Assembly: GCA_017403885.1 (NCBI GenBank) | Contig: JAFRDM010000082.1 | Location: 1 to 64,000 of the forward strand | Reading direction: 5' to 3' | DNA length: 64,000 nt | Source: Oscillospiraceae bacterium | GTDB taxonomy: Bacteria; Bacillota; Clostridia; Oscillospirales; Oscillospiraceae | Part shown: positions 48,172-56,225 of the stretch, piece after piece | Position numbering within the stretch: the first letter of the stretch is position 1 | How the letters are laid out: the number at the start of each line of letters is the position of its first letter | Notes under the pieces: generated by a model | Told to the model about the DNA's origin: nothing | What the model saw: the letters and a program-made list of their open reading frames with translations, nothing else | Databases searched by the model: none | Translations under genes and position numbers: made by a program

Positions 48172-49050
48172 ATGGTCTCGAAGATCCGCGCGCTGGTGAG
48201 CGTGGTAGAGATGGGCAGTCTCAAGGCCGCGGCGGAGGCGCTGAGCTGTACGCAGTCTGCCGTCAGCCATACGATCTCCTCGCTGGAAGAAGATCTGGGC
48301 TTCCGCCTGCTGCGGCGCGGCCGCTCCGGCGTGAGGCTGACCGACGAGGGGGAGCGCCTGCTCGGCGCGGCGCGCGGCCTGCTCTCGGCGGAAGAGCAGC
48401 TGCGGCAGACAGCCGCCTCCATCCGCGGGCTTGATCAGGGCACGGTGCGCATCGGCGCCTTCACCTCGGTCGCCGTACACTGGCTTCCGCCCGTTCTGAA
48501 GGAGTTTCAGCGCGACTATCCGAACGTGGAGTTTCGACTGCTCAACGGCGACTATCACGATGTAAACGAGTGGCTCTCCGACGGCAGCGTAGATATCGGC
48601 TTTGTCGCGCTGCCCTGCGAGGTGAAATGTGAGACGATCGCCCTGATGGAGGACAGGCTGCTGGCCATCCTGCCGAGGGACAGCCGCTACGCCAGCTACC
48701 CGCGCTTTCCGCTGACGGAGTGCGAACGCGAGCCCTTTATCTCGCTGCTGCAGTCCTCCGACCACGACGCGCGGCGCGCGCTCGAGGCGGCCGGCGTAAA
48801 GCCGAACGTGCGCTTTTACACAAAGGACGACTATGCCATCATCGCCATGGTCGAGCAGGGTCTGGGTATGAGCATCATGCCGGAGCTGCTTTTGAAGGGG
48901 CGGCACGACGAGCTTCTGACGCTGCCGCTCGTGCCCGAGGCCAAGCGCACGATCGGCATCGCCTTTGCCGCGCGCTCTCACCCCGGCCCCGCGACGCAGC
49001 GCTTCTGCGATTACGTGGTGCGCTACGTCAAAGCGCAGGCGGGAGCGTAA
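48172..49050 (+). CDS. LysR family transcriptional regulator
   Basis: 292 residues. N-terminal winged HTH (residues 1-60, with SLKAAAEALSCTQSAVSHTI) and a type 2 periplasmic-binding-like effector domain (about 88-290). Likely regulates the divergent putP and itself; the inducer is unknown. The start at 48172 follows AAGGAGG. A terminator shared with the convergent anti-sigma gene follows. Confidence 0.93.
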   Translation: MVSKIRALVSVVEMGSLKAAAEALSCTQSAVSHTISSLEEDLGFRLLRRGRSGVRLTDEGERLLGAARGLLSAEEQLRQTAASIRGLDQGTVRIGAFTSVAVHWLPPVLKEFQRDYPNVEFRLLNGDYHDVNEWLSDGSVDIGFVALPCEVKCETIALMEDRLLAILPRDSRYASYPRFPLTECEREPFISLLQSSDHDARRALEAAGVKPNVRFYTKDDYAIIAMVEQGLGMSIMPELLLKGRHDELLTLPLVPEAKRTIGIAFAARSHPGPATQRFCDYVVRYVKAQAGA

Positions 49051-49073
49051 CGTTTTCAAAACCGAAAAAGACA

Positions 49074-49108
49074 GGACCCGGTTTGCTCTCACAAACCGGG
49101 TCCGCGTT
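49074..49108. terminator. Terminator between the LysR gene and the B1 anti-sigma gene
   Basis: GGACCCGGTTTG (49074-49085) pairs perfectly with 49092-49103; GCGTTTTC follows on the plus strand and a TCTTTTTC run on the minus strand. Confidence 0.82.
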
Positions 49109-49109
49109 T

Positions 49110-50243
49110 TCATTTTATCGCGCTGAAATCCACCATGTCCAGCACGGCGTCGATCTCCGCCTCGCTCAGGCCCTCGAGCTGCGTGATATGAAGCGTTACG
49201 AAAGAGTTCTCCAGATAGACGTAGGCGTACATGTCCGTGTCCTGCTGCAGCACCGTAAGCTCCGTCCCGTCCGGCGTGGTATGGCTTCTGACCGTAAAGG
49301 CGTCGATATCCTTGACCTCTTTGCGGATCTCATAGCCGCTGGAAAGGGTGCCGTAAGGGGAATTGTACAGATAGCAGCTCGTTCCGGTGTTCGTCAGATT
49401 ATCGGTAGTATAGAAGCTGACGGCATACGTGCCCTCGTCGAAATAGTAGAACTTGTCGTAGCCGGTCGGCTCCGTACGGAAAAAGCTCTTACCTCCAGCA
49501 CATACTTCATTGATTCTTGCGGTAATCTCTTCACGGGTAGAAAAGTCAGACACGTTGTCGTGATTCTGGAACATACTCGTTCTCTGATGACGGAGCTTCA
49601 GCCCGTAGTTGGCAGCAATGCTCTCCAATTTGTCAGCCATTGCCTGGGTATATACATGATACGGATAGTCATATCCGCTAAACCCTTTAGCTCTGGCCTC
49701 CCAGAAGGCTTCAGATGCCTCATAATCCTCCGCTGAAACAATGCGCCTCTCGATCTCATTTTCACTGCTGCCATCACTGTAGAAAATAATGGTTACGGTT
49801 CCGTCTGCATTTTCTTCTACAGTGGAAGATTTAGTTCCTTCCGGTGCTTTGCAGCTTTCAGGCTCGTAAATTCCGTTTTCTCTGCTCCAAACAGTCCATT
49901 CTTCCCAGGCTTTGGCAGAGTTGTCGATCTTTGCGCGGATGCTTTCATCCATTTCCTCCGGCACGTCCTGCGGCTGTGTAAAAGACACATATCCGCCATT
50001 AGGATTGTCAGCAGAAGTGGTGTTCTTCATAAACAGTGCGCGCATGCCGAAGAGATCGGCTGCATACGCTGCGGCTCCCAGCGCCAGGATCAGCGCTGCG
50101 GCCAGCGCAAAAGCGACGACGCGTTTTCTTGCCGGACGCCTTACGGCCTCCTCCGTCCGGTAGCCCAGCCGGATGCGCGCGCTTTCCAGATAGGTTTCAT
50201 CCGTATCGTTCAAAGCGAACAGGACTTTTTCGCTGTTCAGCAT
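49110..50243 (-). CDS. Membrane anti-sigma-like partner (pair B1), compositionally mosaic
   Basis: 377 residues. N-terminus with LFALNDTDETYLESARIRLGY (split: LFALNDTDETYL, then ESARIRLGY), a basic stretch, one transmembrane segment (about 42-62, LAAALILALGAAAYAA) and a long extracytoplasmic domain of no recognised family. The ATG at 50243 lies inside the sigma gene end (7-base overlap) with GGAGGAAGG upstream. The central part, about 49490-50035, has clearly lower GC and AT-ending codons compared with both ends and with neighbouring genes, which points to recombination with a foreign allele. The role as anti-sigma is inferred from topology and coupling. Confidence 0.72.
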   Translation of the reverse strand: MLNSEKVLFALNDTDETYLESARIRLGYRTEEAVRRPARKRVVAFALAAALILALGAAAYAADLFGMRALFMKNTTSADNPNGGYVSFTQPQDVPEEMDESIRAKIDNSAKAWEEWTVWSRENGIYEPESCKAPEGTKSSTVEENADGTVTIIFYSDGSSENEIERRIVSAEDYEASEAFWEARAKGFSGYDYPYHVYTQAMADKLESIAANYGLKLRHQRTSMFQNHDNVSDFSTREEITARINEVCAGGKSFFRTEPTGYDKFYYFDEGTYAVSFYTTDNLTNTGTSCYLYNSPYGTLSSGYEIRKEVKDIDAFTVRSHTTPDGTELTVLQQDTDMYAYVYLENSFVTLHITQLEGLSEAEIDAVLDMVDFSAIK

Positions 50244-50794
50244 AAGCCTTCCTCCTTCAATCGTTTCATCAGCTTTTTTCTCGTGCGGTGGAGCATGGTT
50301 TTGACATTGCTTTCGGTAAGACCGTACTTTTCCGCGATCTCCGCGATCGGGGCCATGTACCAGTAACGGCTGAGGAACACGTCGCGCTCGTCCCTGCCCA
50401 GCGCTTCGATCAGACGCCGCAGCGCCCGTTCCAGCTCCCGGAGCTCCAGTTCCCTTTGCGTGTCCGCGCCGGAATCCAGCGCCTCCGCGAGCTCGTCGAG
50501 TACGAGCGGCAGCTCGCCGCCGCCGCGCTTGAGGCTGTTTTTCTCGCGCAGACGGCTCAGCGACAGCCAGCGCGTCATTTTGCCCAGATAGGGCGCGAGA
50601 CGCCGCGGCCTGTCCGTCGGCATGGAATTCCACGCCTTCATCCAGGTGTCGTTGACGCATTCCTCCGCGTCCGACGCGTCCGCCAGAATATTATACGAGA
50701 TCGTGCGGCAGTAGCTTCCGTATTTCTTCCCGGTTTCTTCGAGAGCCCGTTCCGAGCGCGCCCAGTAGAGATCGACGATCTTCGCGTCATCCAT
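50237..50794 (-). CDS. ECF-type RNA polymerase sigma factor (pair B1, DLYW subtype)
   Basis: 185 residues. Opens IVDLYWARSERALEETGKKYG, nearly the same as IVDLYWQRSDRALSETDKKYG of the gene at 14569. Region 2 AEECVNDTWMKAW, region 4 ending HRTRKKLMKRL. The ATG at 50794 follows AGGAGG. It lies downstream of a terminator and a TATACT box, as its homologue does. Confidence 0.92.
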   Translation of the reverse strand: MDDAKIVDLYWARSERALEETGKKYGSYCRTISYNILADASDAEECVNDTWMKAWNSMPTDRPRRLAPYLGKMTRWLSLSRLREKNSLKRGGGELPLVLDELAEALDSGADTQRELELRELERALRRLIEALGRDERDVFLSRYWYMAPIAEIAEKYGLTESNVKTMLHRTRKKLMKRLKEEGLC

Positions 50795-50891
50795 GCTTCC
50801 ACTCCTCCTTTTTGAGGTCCCTCGCCCTAAATAAAGCGTTTTGATGGAGAAAGTTACAGAGATTTGGTTATTTGTTGTTATAGTATAACAC

Positions 50892-50927
50892 AAAAAGGGC
50901 CCGCTCCCCGAAAAACGGGAGGCGGGC
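50892..50927 (-). terminator. Terminator after pair B2
   Basis: GCCCGCTCCCCG (50899-50910) pairs with 50916-50927 around an A5 loop; five Ts follow on the minus strand, then a TATACT box (complement of 50882-50887). Confidence 0.88.
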
Positions 50928-50950
50928 TTTGCGTGCTTGGGCTTCGGTGT

Positions 50951-51718
50951 TCAGTTTTCCGCCGCGGCGATCAGTTCCAGGGCCATTTGGGCAAGCTGAT
51001 CAAACGAGTCCCCGGAAGCTGCCGTATCCGTCAGGACATACTCCACGCTGCCGAGCACAAAGCTCGCAAACGCAAAGTCGTATTCCTCGATCCCGTCCGA
51101 GCCGAAGGAGATATAATAATGCCCCTCGGCCTCCCTTGCGAGATCCGCCTCCGTTTTCTCATAGTCTTCCGGCACGACCTTGTAATGGTCAGAGCTGAAT
51201 GTCACTTCCACTCCGCCGAGCGTGCGCCGCTCGCTCGGTCCCGTCGCCGCGGGGGCGAGGAACGGAGCAAGATCGAGCCAGCGATCCGCTTCGCCGGGTT
51301 TGGTGTAGAGCGCATGGACGCCGTAGAACTCCCGCTCGGTTTCTCCCGTCTCGCTGAATTCTGCCTCGCCTCTTACTCTAAGATAAGAAAAGGCATAGCC
51401 GTCGGAAAAACGCTCGGGCACGGTCACGGGGTAGCCGACGGTCTTTTCGATCTGCGGCAGCGACGCGAGATCCGTATACTCCCCGGTCTCCGGCATCCGG
51501 TGCGAGGCGATCATGCCGAGACCGGAGGCCGCGTACACGGTGACGCCCAGCGCGAGGATCAGAGCCGCGGCAAGGACTAACGTAAGGATGCGTTTTCTTT
51601 TCATGGGTACGGTCCTTTCCGGGAAGCCACGTGCTGCGGCGGGAGAAAAGGTCTCTGTTTCGCTGATATAGCGCTCGTCCAGTTCGCAGAGCGCAAGAGA
51701 TACGAGTTCTCGCTTCAT
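50951..51718 (-). CDS. Membrane anti-sigma-like partner (pair B2)
   Basis: 255 residues. N-terminal LALCELDERYISETETFSP matches LAELDDRYIAEALRYSP of the protein at 13618. A single transmembrane segment (about 43-63, LVLAAALILALGVTVYAA) and an extracytoplasmic domain with YAFSYLRVRGEAEF and LGGVEVTFSSDHYKVV follow; it resembles DUF4367-type lipoprotein-like domains only weakly. The start overlaps the sigma stop as ATGA. Role inferred from position. Confidence 0.75.
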   Translation of the reverse strand: MKRELVSLALCELDERYISETETFSPAAARGFPERTVPMKRKRILTLVLAAALILALGVTVYAASGLGMIASHRMPETGEYTDLASLPQIEKTVGYPVTVPERFSDGYAFSYLRVRGEAEFSETGETEREFYGVHALYTKPGEADRWLDLAPFLAPAATGPSERRTLGGVEVTFSSDHYKVVPEDYEKTEADLAREAEGHYYISFGSDGIEEYDFAFASFVLGSVEYVLTDTAASGDSFDQLAQMALELIAAAEN

Positions 51719-52272
51719 ACGGGCACTCCCTCCTTCAACAGTTGTTTCCTGAGTTTTTCCCGAACACGGTGAAGACGGACGGCGGCGGCTCCGTAGCTCA
51801 TCCCCGCCATCCGCGCGATCTCGCTGAGGGGATCGGCATACCAGTAGCGGCGCATAAAAAGGAACCTGTCCTCGTAGGAGAGCGTATCCAGAAAAGCGCC
51901 GATAAGCCCGGCGAGCTCTTTGGCCGCGATGCGATCCTCCACGCCGACGCGGTCCGGAACGATCTCGGCAAGCTCGTCGAGCGCCAGATCATAGCCCCTG
52001 CCGCGCTTCTGCGCCGTGTTGGCGCGGCGCCTTTTCGCCGCAAGATTGCGCGCGATCCTGCAGACATAGGTCCTCAGCGGCGCGGGACGTTCGGGCGGGA
52101 CGCTGTTCCAGACGCCGAGATAGGCGTCGTTGACGCACTCCTCCGCGTCCTCCGGGTCTCCGAGGATGCGGAGCGCGACCCTGCGAGCCGCTTCGCCGTG
52201 CTCTTTTGCCAGCTCGGAGATGGCCTGCTCCGAACGTTCAAAGAACAGGCCGATGATCTCCTCGTCTGTCAT
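51715..52272 (-). CDS. ECF-type RNA polymerase sigma factor (pair B2, FFERSE subtype)
   Basis: 185 residues. Opens MTDEEIIGLFFERSEQAI; region 2 AEECVNDAYLGVWNSVPPERP, VCRIARN; region 4 RLHRVREKLRKQLLKEG. Closest relative in the window is the sigma factor at 13064-13621. GGAAGTGACGGCTC precedes the ATG. The upstream stretch has no consensus SigA promoter, which would suit autoregulation by an alternative factor. Confidence 0.92.
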   Translation of the reverse strand: MTDEEIIGLFFERSEQAISELAKEHGEAARRVALRILGDPEDAEECVNDAYLGVWNSVPPERPAPLRTYVCRIARNLAAKRRRANTAQKRGRGYDLALDELAEIVPDRVGVEDRIAAKELAGLIGAFLDTLSYEDRFLFMRRYWYADPLSEIARMAGMSYGAAAVRLHRVREKLRKQLLKEGVPV

Positions 52273-52342
52273 GAGCCGTCACTTCCTTTTTTTCGTGTTC
52301 ACCCGTATACTACCGATCTGCCCGCATTTTTTACAGCCGGGC

Positions 52343-52374
52343 AAAAAAACCGGGTCTGCAGCTGCAGACCCGGT
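52343..52374 (-). terminator. Terminator of the LysM gene
   Basis: A perfect 26-base palindrome (52349-52374, half-site ACCGGGTCTGCAG) is followed on the minus strand by seven Ts. Confidence 0.88.
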
Positions 52375-52393
52375 CGGATTGCTTTTATTCGGT

Positions 52394-53860
52394 TTACGCC
52401 TTCTTCGGCAGAACGATGATATCCCCCGTCTTGAGGTTGTTGAAGTTGACGCCGGGATTGAGCTTGGCGATCAGGTTGGCATTTTCGTTGTAGCTGATGC
52501 CCAGATCGCTGCACATCTTGATGACGGTGTCGCCGTTCTTGACCTTCACGCCGGTGACGGCGATCTTGGCGCCCGTTGCGCTCTTGGTGACCATCATGAG
52601 CTTGTCGCCTTCCTTGAGGTTGTTGAAGCTCGTGAGATTGCTGGCGTACAGGATCACGTCGGCGTAGTAGCTGAGGTACTCGAAGCCCTCGGCCTTGACC
52701 AGCGCATAGACCGTGTCGTCCTTCTTGACGGTGATCTCCTTGAGGTAGTACATCACACCTTCGGTGGCCTTGACAGGCGAGGGCGTGACAGGCTGGGCGG
52801 GAGCGACAGGCGTGTAGGCGCTGCTGCCGGCGCCCGCGCCGGTGCCCGTACCCGTGCCGGTGCCCGTGCCCGTGCCGGTGCCGGTTCCCGTGCCCGTGCC
52901 GGTGGTGGCTCCGGCCGGGAAGTACAGGATCTCACCCGTGTGGATGGCAGAGAGGTTCTTGCCCGGGTTGAGCGCGGTGATAAGGTTCAGACGCGCGCCG
53001 TAGTCAATACCGAGCTCCTGGCAGATGCCGTAGGTGGTCTCGCCTCCCTTGACGACGTGGGTGACGATGCTCATGGAGCTGGTGGACGCGGTGGTGCTGG
53101 GGATGTAGACGATGTCGCCCGTGTGCAGCCCGGAGGCATAGGTGATGCCGCTGGCCTGCATGATCATGTTGCAGTAACGGGAGAAGTCGATGCCGTTCTC
53201 GACGCAGATGCCGTAAATCGTCTCACCGGTCTGGACGATATGCGGGACCATGTAAGCGACGACGGAATCGCCGGTCGGGAGAGTCGTCGTGGTACCGATG
53301 GGCAGGGCGGTGGACGTGCCGGTGGCCGTACCGGTGGTGGAGGCGGCGATGACCGCCGCGTCGGCATCGGAGGCCGGCAGCTTGATCTTGTCGCCGGTGT
53401 GGAGCGTCAGAAGGTTATAGTCGCTCCAGCCGTTGAGCTTCATGATCGCGGCCTTGCACTTGCCGTAGTCGAGCTTCAGCTTGTCGCAGATACCGATCAG
53501 CGTGTCCTTGTTCTTGACCGTGTAGATCTGGGTCTCTCCGGTGGCCTTGGGCTTGAGCCTGTCGGGCAGCGCGACGCCGAGGATGTCGGCGGCGTCCTGA
53601 TTGGTCTTCGGAAGGATGATCTTCTGTCCGACATGGATGGACTTGAAATCCTCTTCCTTTGTGAAGGCGTCGTTAAGCTTGATGATCGCGGCCTTGCAGA
53701 ATTCGTAGTCAAGACCGTTGTTCGTGCAGATGTCCTTCATCGTCTCGGTGCCGATCTCGTACGTCACGGTCTCCTTGTCCGCAAAGGCGCCGGCGCCCAT
53801 CGCGGGCAGCGCGGCAAACATCATGACCGCAAGAAGCAGGCAGATAATTCTCTTTGTCAT
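52394..53860 (-). CDS. Secreted protein with six LysM domains
   Basis: 488 residues. Signal peptide (about 1-27, AMGAGAFA). Six LysM-like modules near residues 32-85, 111-163, 205-257, 263-313, 370-420 and 428-486, each with a .V..GDT...IC...G pattern and ending in a G..I.LP strand. A (Thr-Gly)11 linker and Ala/Pro segment separate modules 4 and 5. No catalytic domain is seen, so it probably binds peptidoglycan or spore wall as a scaffold. The ATG at 53860 has a weak GGGAGGAAAAGGAA site. Own promoter and terminator. Confidence 0.88.
   Translation of the reverse strand: MTKRIICLLLAVMMFAALPAMGAGAFADKETVTYEIGTETMKDICTNNGLDYEFCKAAIIKLNDAFTKEEDFKSIHVGQKIILPKTNQDAADILGVALPDRLKPKATGETQIYTVKNKDTLIGICDKLKLDYGKCKAAIMKLNGWSDYNLLTLHTGDKIKLPASDADAAVIAASTTGTATGTSTALPIGTTTTLPTGDSVVAYMVPHIVQTGETIYGICVENGIDFSRYCNMIMQASGITYASGLHTGDIVYIPSTTASTSSMSIVTHVVKGGETTYGICQELGIDYGARLNLITALNPGKNLSAIHTGEILYFPAGATTGTGTGTGTGTGTGTGTGTGTGAGAGSSAYTPVAPAQPVTPSPVKATEGVMYYLKEITVKKDDTVYALVKAEGFEYLSYYADVILYASNLTSFNNLKEGDKLMMVTKSATGAKIAVTGVKVKNGDTVIKMCSDLGISYNENANLIAKLNPGVNFNNLKTGDIIVLPKKA
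52838..52903. repeat. Thr-Gly coding hexanucleotide repeat
   Basis: Eleven ACN-GGN (Thr-Gly) units on the minus strand, with ACC and ACG alternating, inside the LysM gene between modules 4 and 5. Slippage would change linker length by two residues without a frameshift. Confidence 0.9.
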
Positions 53861-53897
53861 TTCCTTTTCCTCCCAAGAAGTGATTCTTGATGGGACC

Positions 53898-53926
53898 ATT
53901 GTACGACAAAGATTTCGAAAAAGCAA
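53898..53926 (-). promoter_or_regulatory. SigA promoter of the LysM gene
   Basis: Minus strand: TTGCTT (53921-53926), 17-base spacer, TACAAT (53898-53903), about 38 bases before the start. Confidence 0.72.
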
Positions 53927-53990
53927 GAGAAAAATTTCATTTTGGTAACAAAAAATAAAAGAATTTTCTTAATTTTATGTAAACATCGCC

Positions 53991-55325
53991 TCAGAGCCCG
54001 GCCGGAGCCCCTGTTTTTCCGTTCTCGCGAGGGTAAAACAGGGGCGCGGGGCCGATCGGCAGCTCCGCCGTCCAGGGGCAGAGGGCGGCCAGCGCGTCGG
54101 CGCGCGCCGGCGTTTTCAGCAGCACCTTCAGATCCGGCGCATAGCGGGACCTGATCGCGGCGAGCGCCGCGGACGGCTCCTCCTCCGCGCAGACGTACAG
54201 AACAGAACGCTGCGGGCAGCTCAGCGAGAAATCCGCGCAGAGGGCGCCGAGCGCCTCGGGGCCGTGCCGATCCGGGCGGAGGCCCAGCTCCCGCAGGATC
54301 TCAATGCTTTCGTAGCGCCACTTTTCCCCTTCCGTGAGACGCCACAGCGCGTCGCAGGCAAGCGCGGAGAGCGTCAGCGCACGGTCGTCTTCGGGCGAGA
54401 GAGCTCCGTCCGCCGCCGCCTTCTCCGGCTTAGGCGCACAGGCGGAGGCGGCAGCGATATGCGAAGGATCAAAGTCCGCGGCGTAAAGCTCGGTCAGCGC
54501 GAAGGCCAGCGCCGCGCGGCCGAGGCGCGGGCTGTCGTCGTCCGCGCAAAGCCGTTCGGCCAGTTCTCCGGCCGCGGTGAGATAGCGTCTGTCGGAAAAG
54601 ACCCGCCCAGCCTTGGCCAGCGCGGCGAGCAGCAGCGCGTTCGCGTCGAGCGGCGTCCGCTCGTCCGAAAGCAGACCGCCGCGCGCCTCGCGCGCGAGGC
54701 GCACTTTCTCCCGCAGGTCGTCGTATCCCGCGGGAACAAGGTTCCACCGCTGATTGAGGATCAGGTTGGGGATGCTCTCATCGCCGCAGTTGCCCTCGGC
54801 GGTGATGTCGTAGCATTCGGCAAAGTGGCGGCCCTCGTCCGCTCCGAGGATCTCGGCGATCCGGGCGGGCGTGAAGAGGAAGGGGTTTTCTTCCCCCTCC
54901 GGGTGCAGAGCGCGCAGCCCCGCCCGATACAGACCGGAGGGATCCGGCAGCTCACGCAGACAGAAATCCAGCGCCTCCTCCGCCGCCTCGCGGTGGAAGC
55001 CCATGCGACCTTTTTCCCAGGCCTCTGCAAAAAGGAAGGCGAGGATCGCGTTGTCGTCGAGACGCTTTTCAAAGCGCGGGCGAAGCCATTCGCCGTCAGT
55101 GCTCGCGGAGAAAAAGCCTCCGCCTATGTGGTCGTGTACGCCGCCGCGCCACAGCGCGCGCAGATCCTCTTCCGCCAGGGCGCGCCATTTCCCCTCCCCG
55201 GTATAGTAGGCGCCGCGCAGCAGCAGAAGCAGCGCGCACACGCGGCCGCGGAAATCGTGATCCCGTCCGCGCATGCGCTCCACGCCCGCGAGGGCGAGCG
55301 CGGCCAGAGAAGGCTTTTTATCCAT
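53991..55325 (-). CDS. YyaL-like protein lacking the N-terminal thioredoxin (DUF255) domain
   Basis: 444 residues. It corresponds to the (alpha/alpha)6-barrel part of the roughly 680-residue YyaL/SPATA20 family: GGVHDHIGGGFFSASTDGEW and FEKRLDDNAIL near residue 62-95, a FTPARIAEILG stretch, and LDANALLLAALAKAG. The thioredoxin domain and the APKFP region are absent; in full-length members the GGxxDHxGGGF motif lies near residue 250. The ATG at 55325 is the only reasonable start; the bases upstream hold promoters, not a broken N-terminus. Function unknown. AT-rich bases 53941-53990 follow with no clear terminator. Confidence 0.8.
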   Translation of the reverse strand: MDKKPSLAALALAGVERMRGRDHDFRGRVCALLLLLRGAYYTGEGKWRALAEEDLRALWRGGVHDHIGGGFFSASTDGEWLRPRFEKRLDDNAILAFLFAEAWEKGRMGFHREAAEEALDFCLRELPDPSGLYRAGLRALHPEGEENPFLFTPARIAEILGADEGRHFAECYDITAEGNCGDESIPNLILNQRWNLVPAGYDDLREKVRLAREARGGLLSDERTPLDANALLLAALAKAGRVFSDRRYLTAAGELAERLCADDDSPRLGRAALAFALTELYAADFDPSHIAAASACAPKPEKAAADGALSPEDDRALTLSALACDALWRLTEGEKWRYESIEILRELGLRPDRHGPEALGALCADFSLSCPQRSVLYVCAEEEPSAALAAIRSRYAPDLKVLLKTPARADALAALCPWTAELPIGPAPLFYPRENGKTGAPAGL

Positions 55326-55340
55326 AATACACGCTCCGTA

Positions 55341-55368
55341 TTGTAATTCGGGAATAAAATATTATAAT
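55341..55368 (+). promoter_or_regulatory. SigA promoter of the TPR-DUF4037-MBL operon
   Basis: TTGTAA (55341-55346), 16-base spacer, TATAAT (55363-55368). Confidence 0.75.
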
Positions 55369-55424
55369 AGAAAGGCAGTAAGTATTATACACGCGTCCGC
55401 GCGGCACTTCAAGGAGGAATCCCC

Positions 55425-56225
55425 ATGCGCTGCTGCTTCGATACAAGCGAATACACCGGCCATCCGGACACGGAGCCCTGCCCGCAGACGCTCGATGTCC
55501 CGTCGATCATCCGCGGGCTCGACGCGCTCTACGCGCAAAGCCGCGAAAACGAGGCGCAGGACTATCTTGAGCGTTGGCTGCGCGAGGCGCAGACGGTCGG
55601 CGACTGGCGCGCTGAGCTCTCGCTCACGAGCGAGCTGCTGGGCCAGTACCGCCGCAGCATGGACGGGGAAAAGGGGCTCGCCGCCGTAGAGCGCGCGCTC
55701 GCGCTGATACGCGCTCACCGTCTGGGGCGCACGGTCTCGGGCGCGACGGTGCTCCTGAACGCCGCGACGACGCTCGGCTGCTTCGGCGAGCACGAGGACG
55801 CCCTGCCGGTCTTCCGTCATGTGAGCCGCGTCTACGCCGAGCAGCTTGATCCGCTGGACTATCGCTTCGCGGGCCTGTTCAACAATATGGCCCAGTCGCA
55901 CGCCGCGCTGGGAGAGTTCAGCGAGGCCGAGGCGCTGTTCCTTTCGGCGGCAAGGATCATGGAGGGGCTGAAAGGCGGCGGCTGTGAGATCGCCGTGACC
56001 ATGTGCAGTCTCGCCGAGCTTTACAACGAGGCCGATCCGGAGGACGGTCGCATTGCGGACTGTATCGAACGCGCGTGGGAGTGTCTGGACGACCCGGGAT
56101 TGAAGCGCGACGGCTATTACGCCTTTATGGCCTCGAAATGTGTGCCGGTCTTCGATCAGCTGGGTTTCTTCCTTTACGCGAAGGATCTGGAAGAAGGGAT
56201 AAGGACGATCCATGAAGGGACTTGA
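55425..56225 (+). CDS. Tetratricopeptide repeat protein
   Basis: 266 residues. Helical throughout, with about five TPR-like motifs from residue 30 to 240 (for example AVERALALIRAHRLG, FNNMAQSHAALGEFSEAEAL, CSLAELYNEADPE). It opens with MRCCFDTSEYTGHP, a Cys/His-bearing N-terminus. AGGAGG precedes the ATG. It overlaps the DUF4037 gene by 14 bases, so the two proteins are probably made together and may form a complex. Confidence 0.82.
   Translation: MRCCFDTSEYTGHPDTEPCPQTLDVPSIIRGLDALYAQSRENEAQDYLERWLREAQTVGDWRAELSLTSELLGQYRRSMDGEKGLAAVERALALIRAHRLGRTVSGATVLLNAATTLGCFGEHEDALPVFRHVSRVYAEQLDPLDYRFAGLFNNMAQSHAALGEFSEAEALFLSAARIMEGLKGGGCEIAVTMCSLAELYNEADPEDGRIADCIERAWECLDDPGLKRDGYYAFMASKCVPVFDQLGFFLYAKDLEEGIRTIHEGT

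Noticed and set aside
49490..50035. The low-GC block as an inserted mobile element
   Set aside because: The frame is continuous, with no terminal repeats, target duplication or transposase; recombination inside the gene explains it better.
52838..52903. Tandem short repeats that could suggest a CRISPR array
   Set aside because: The unit is six bases with no spacers, lies in frame inside the LysM gene and encodes Thr-Gly.
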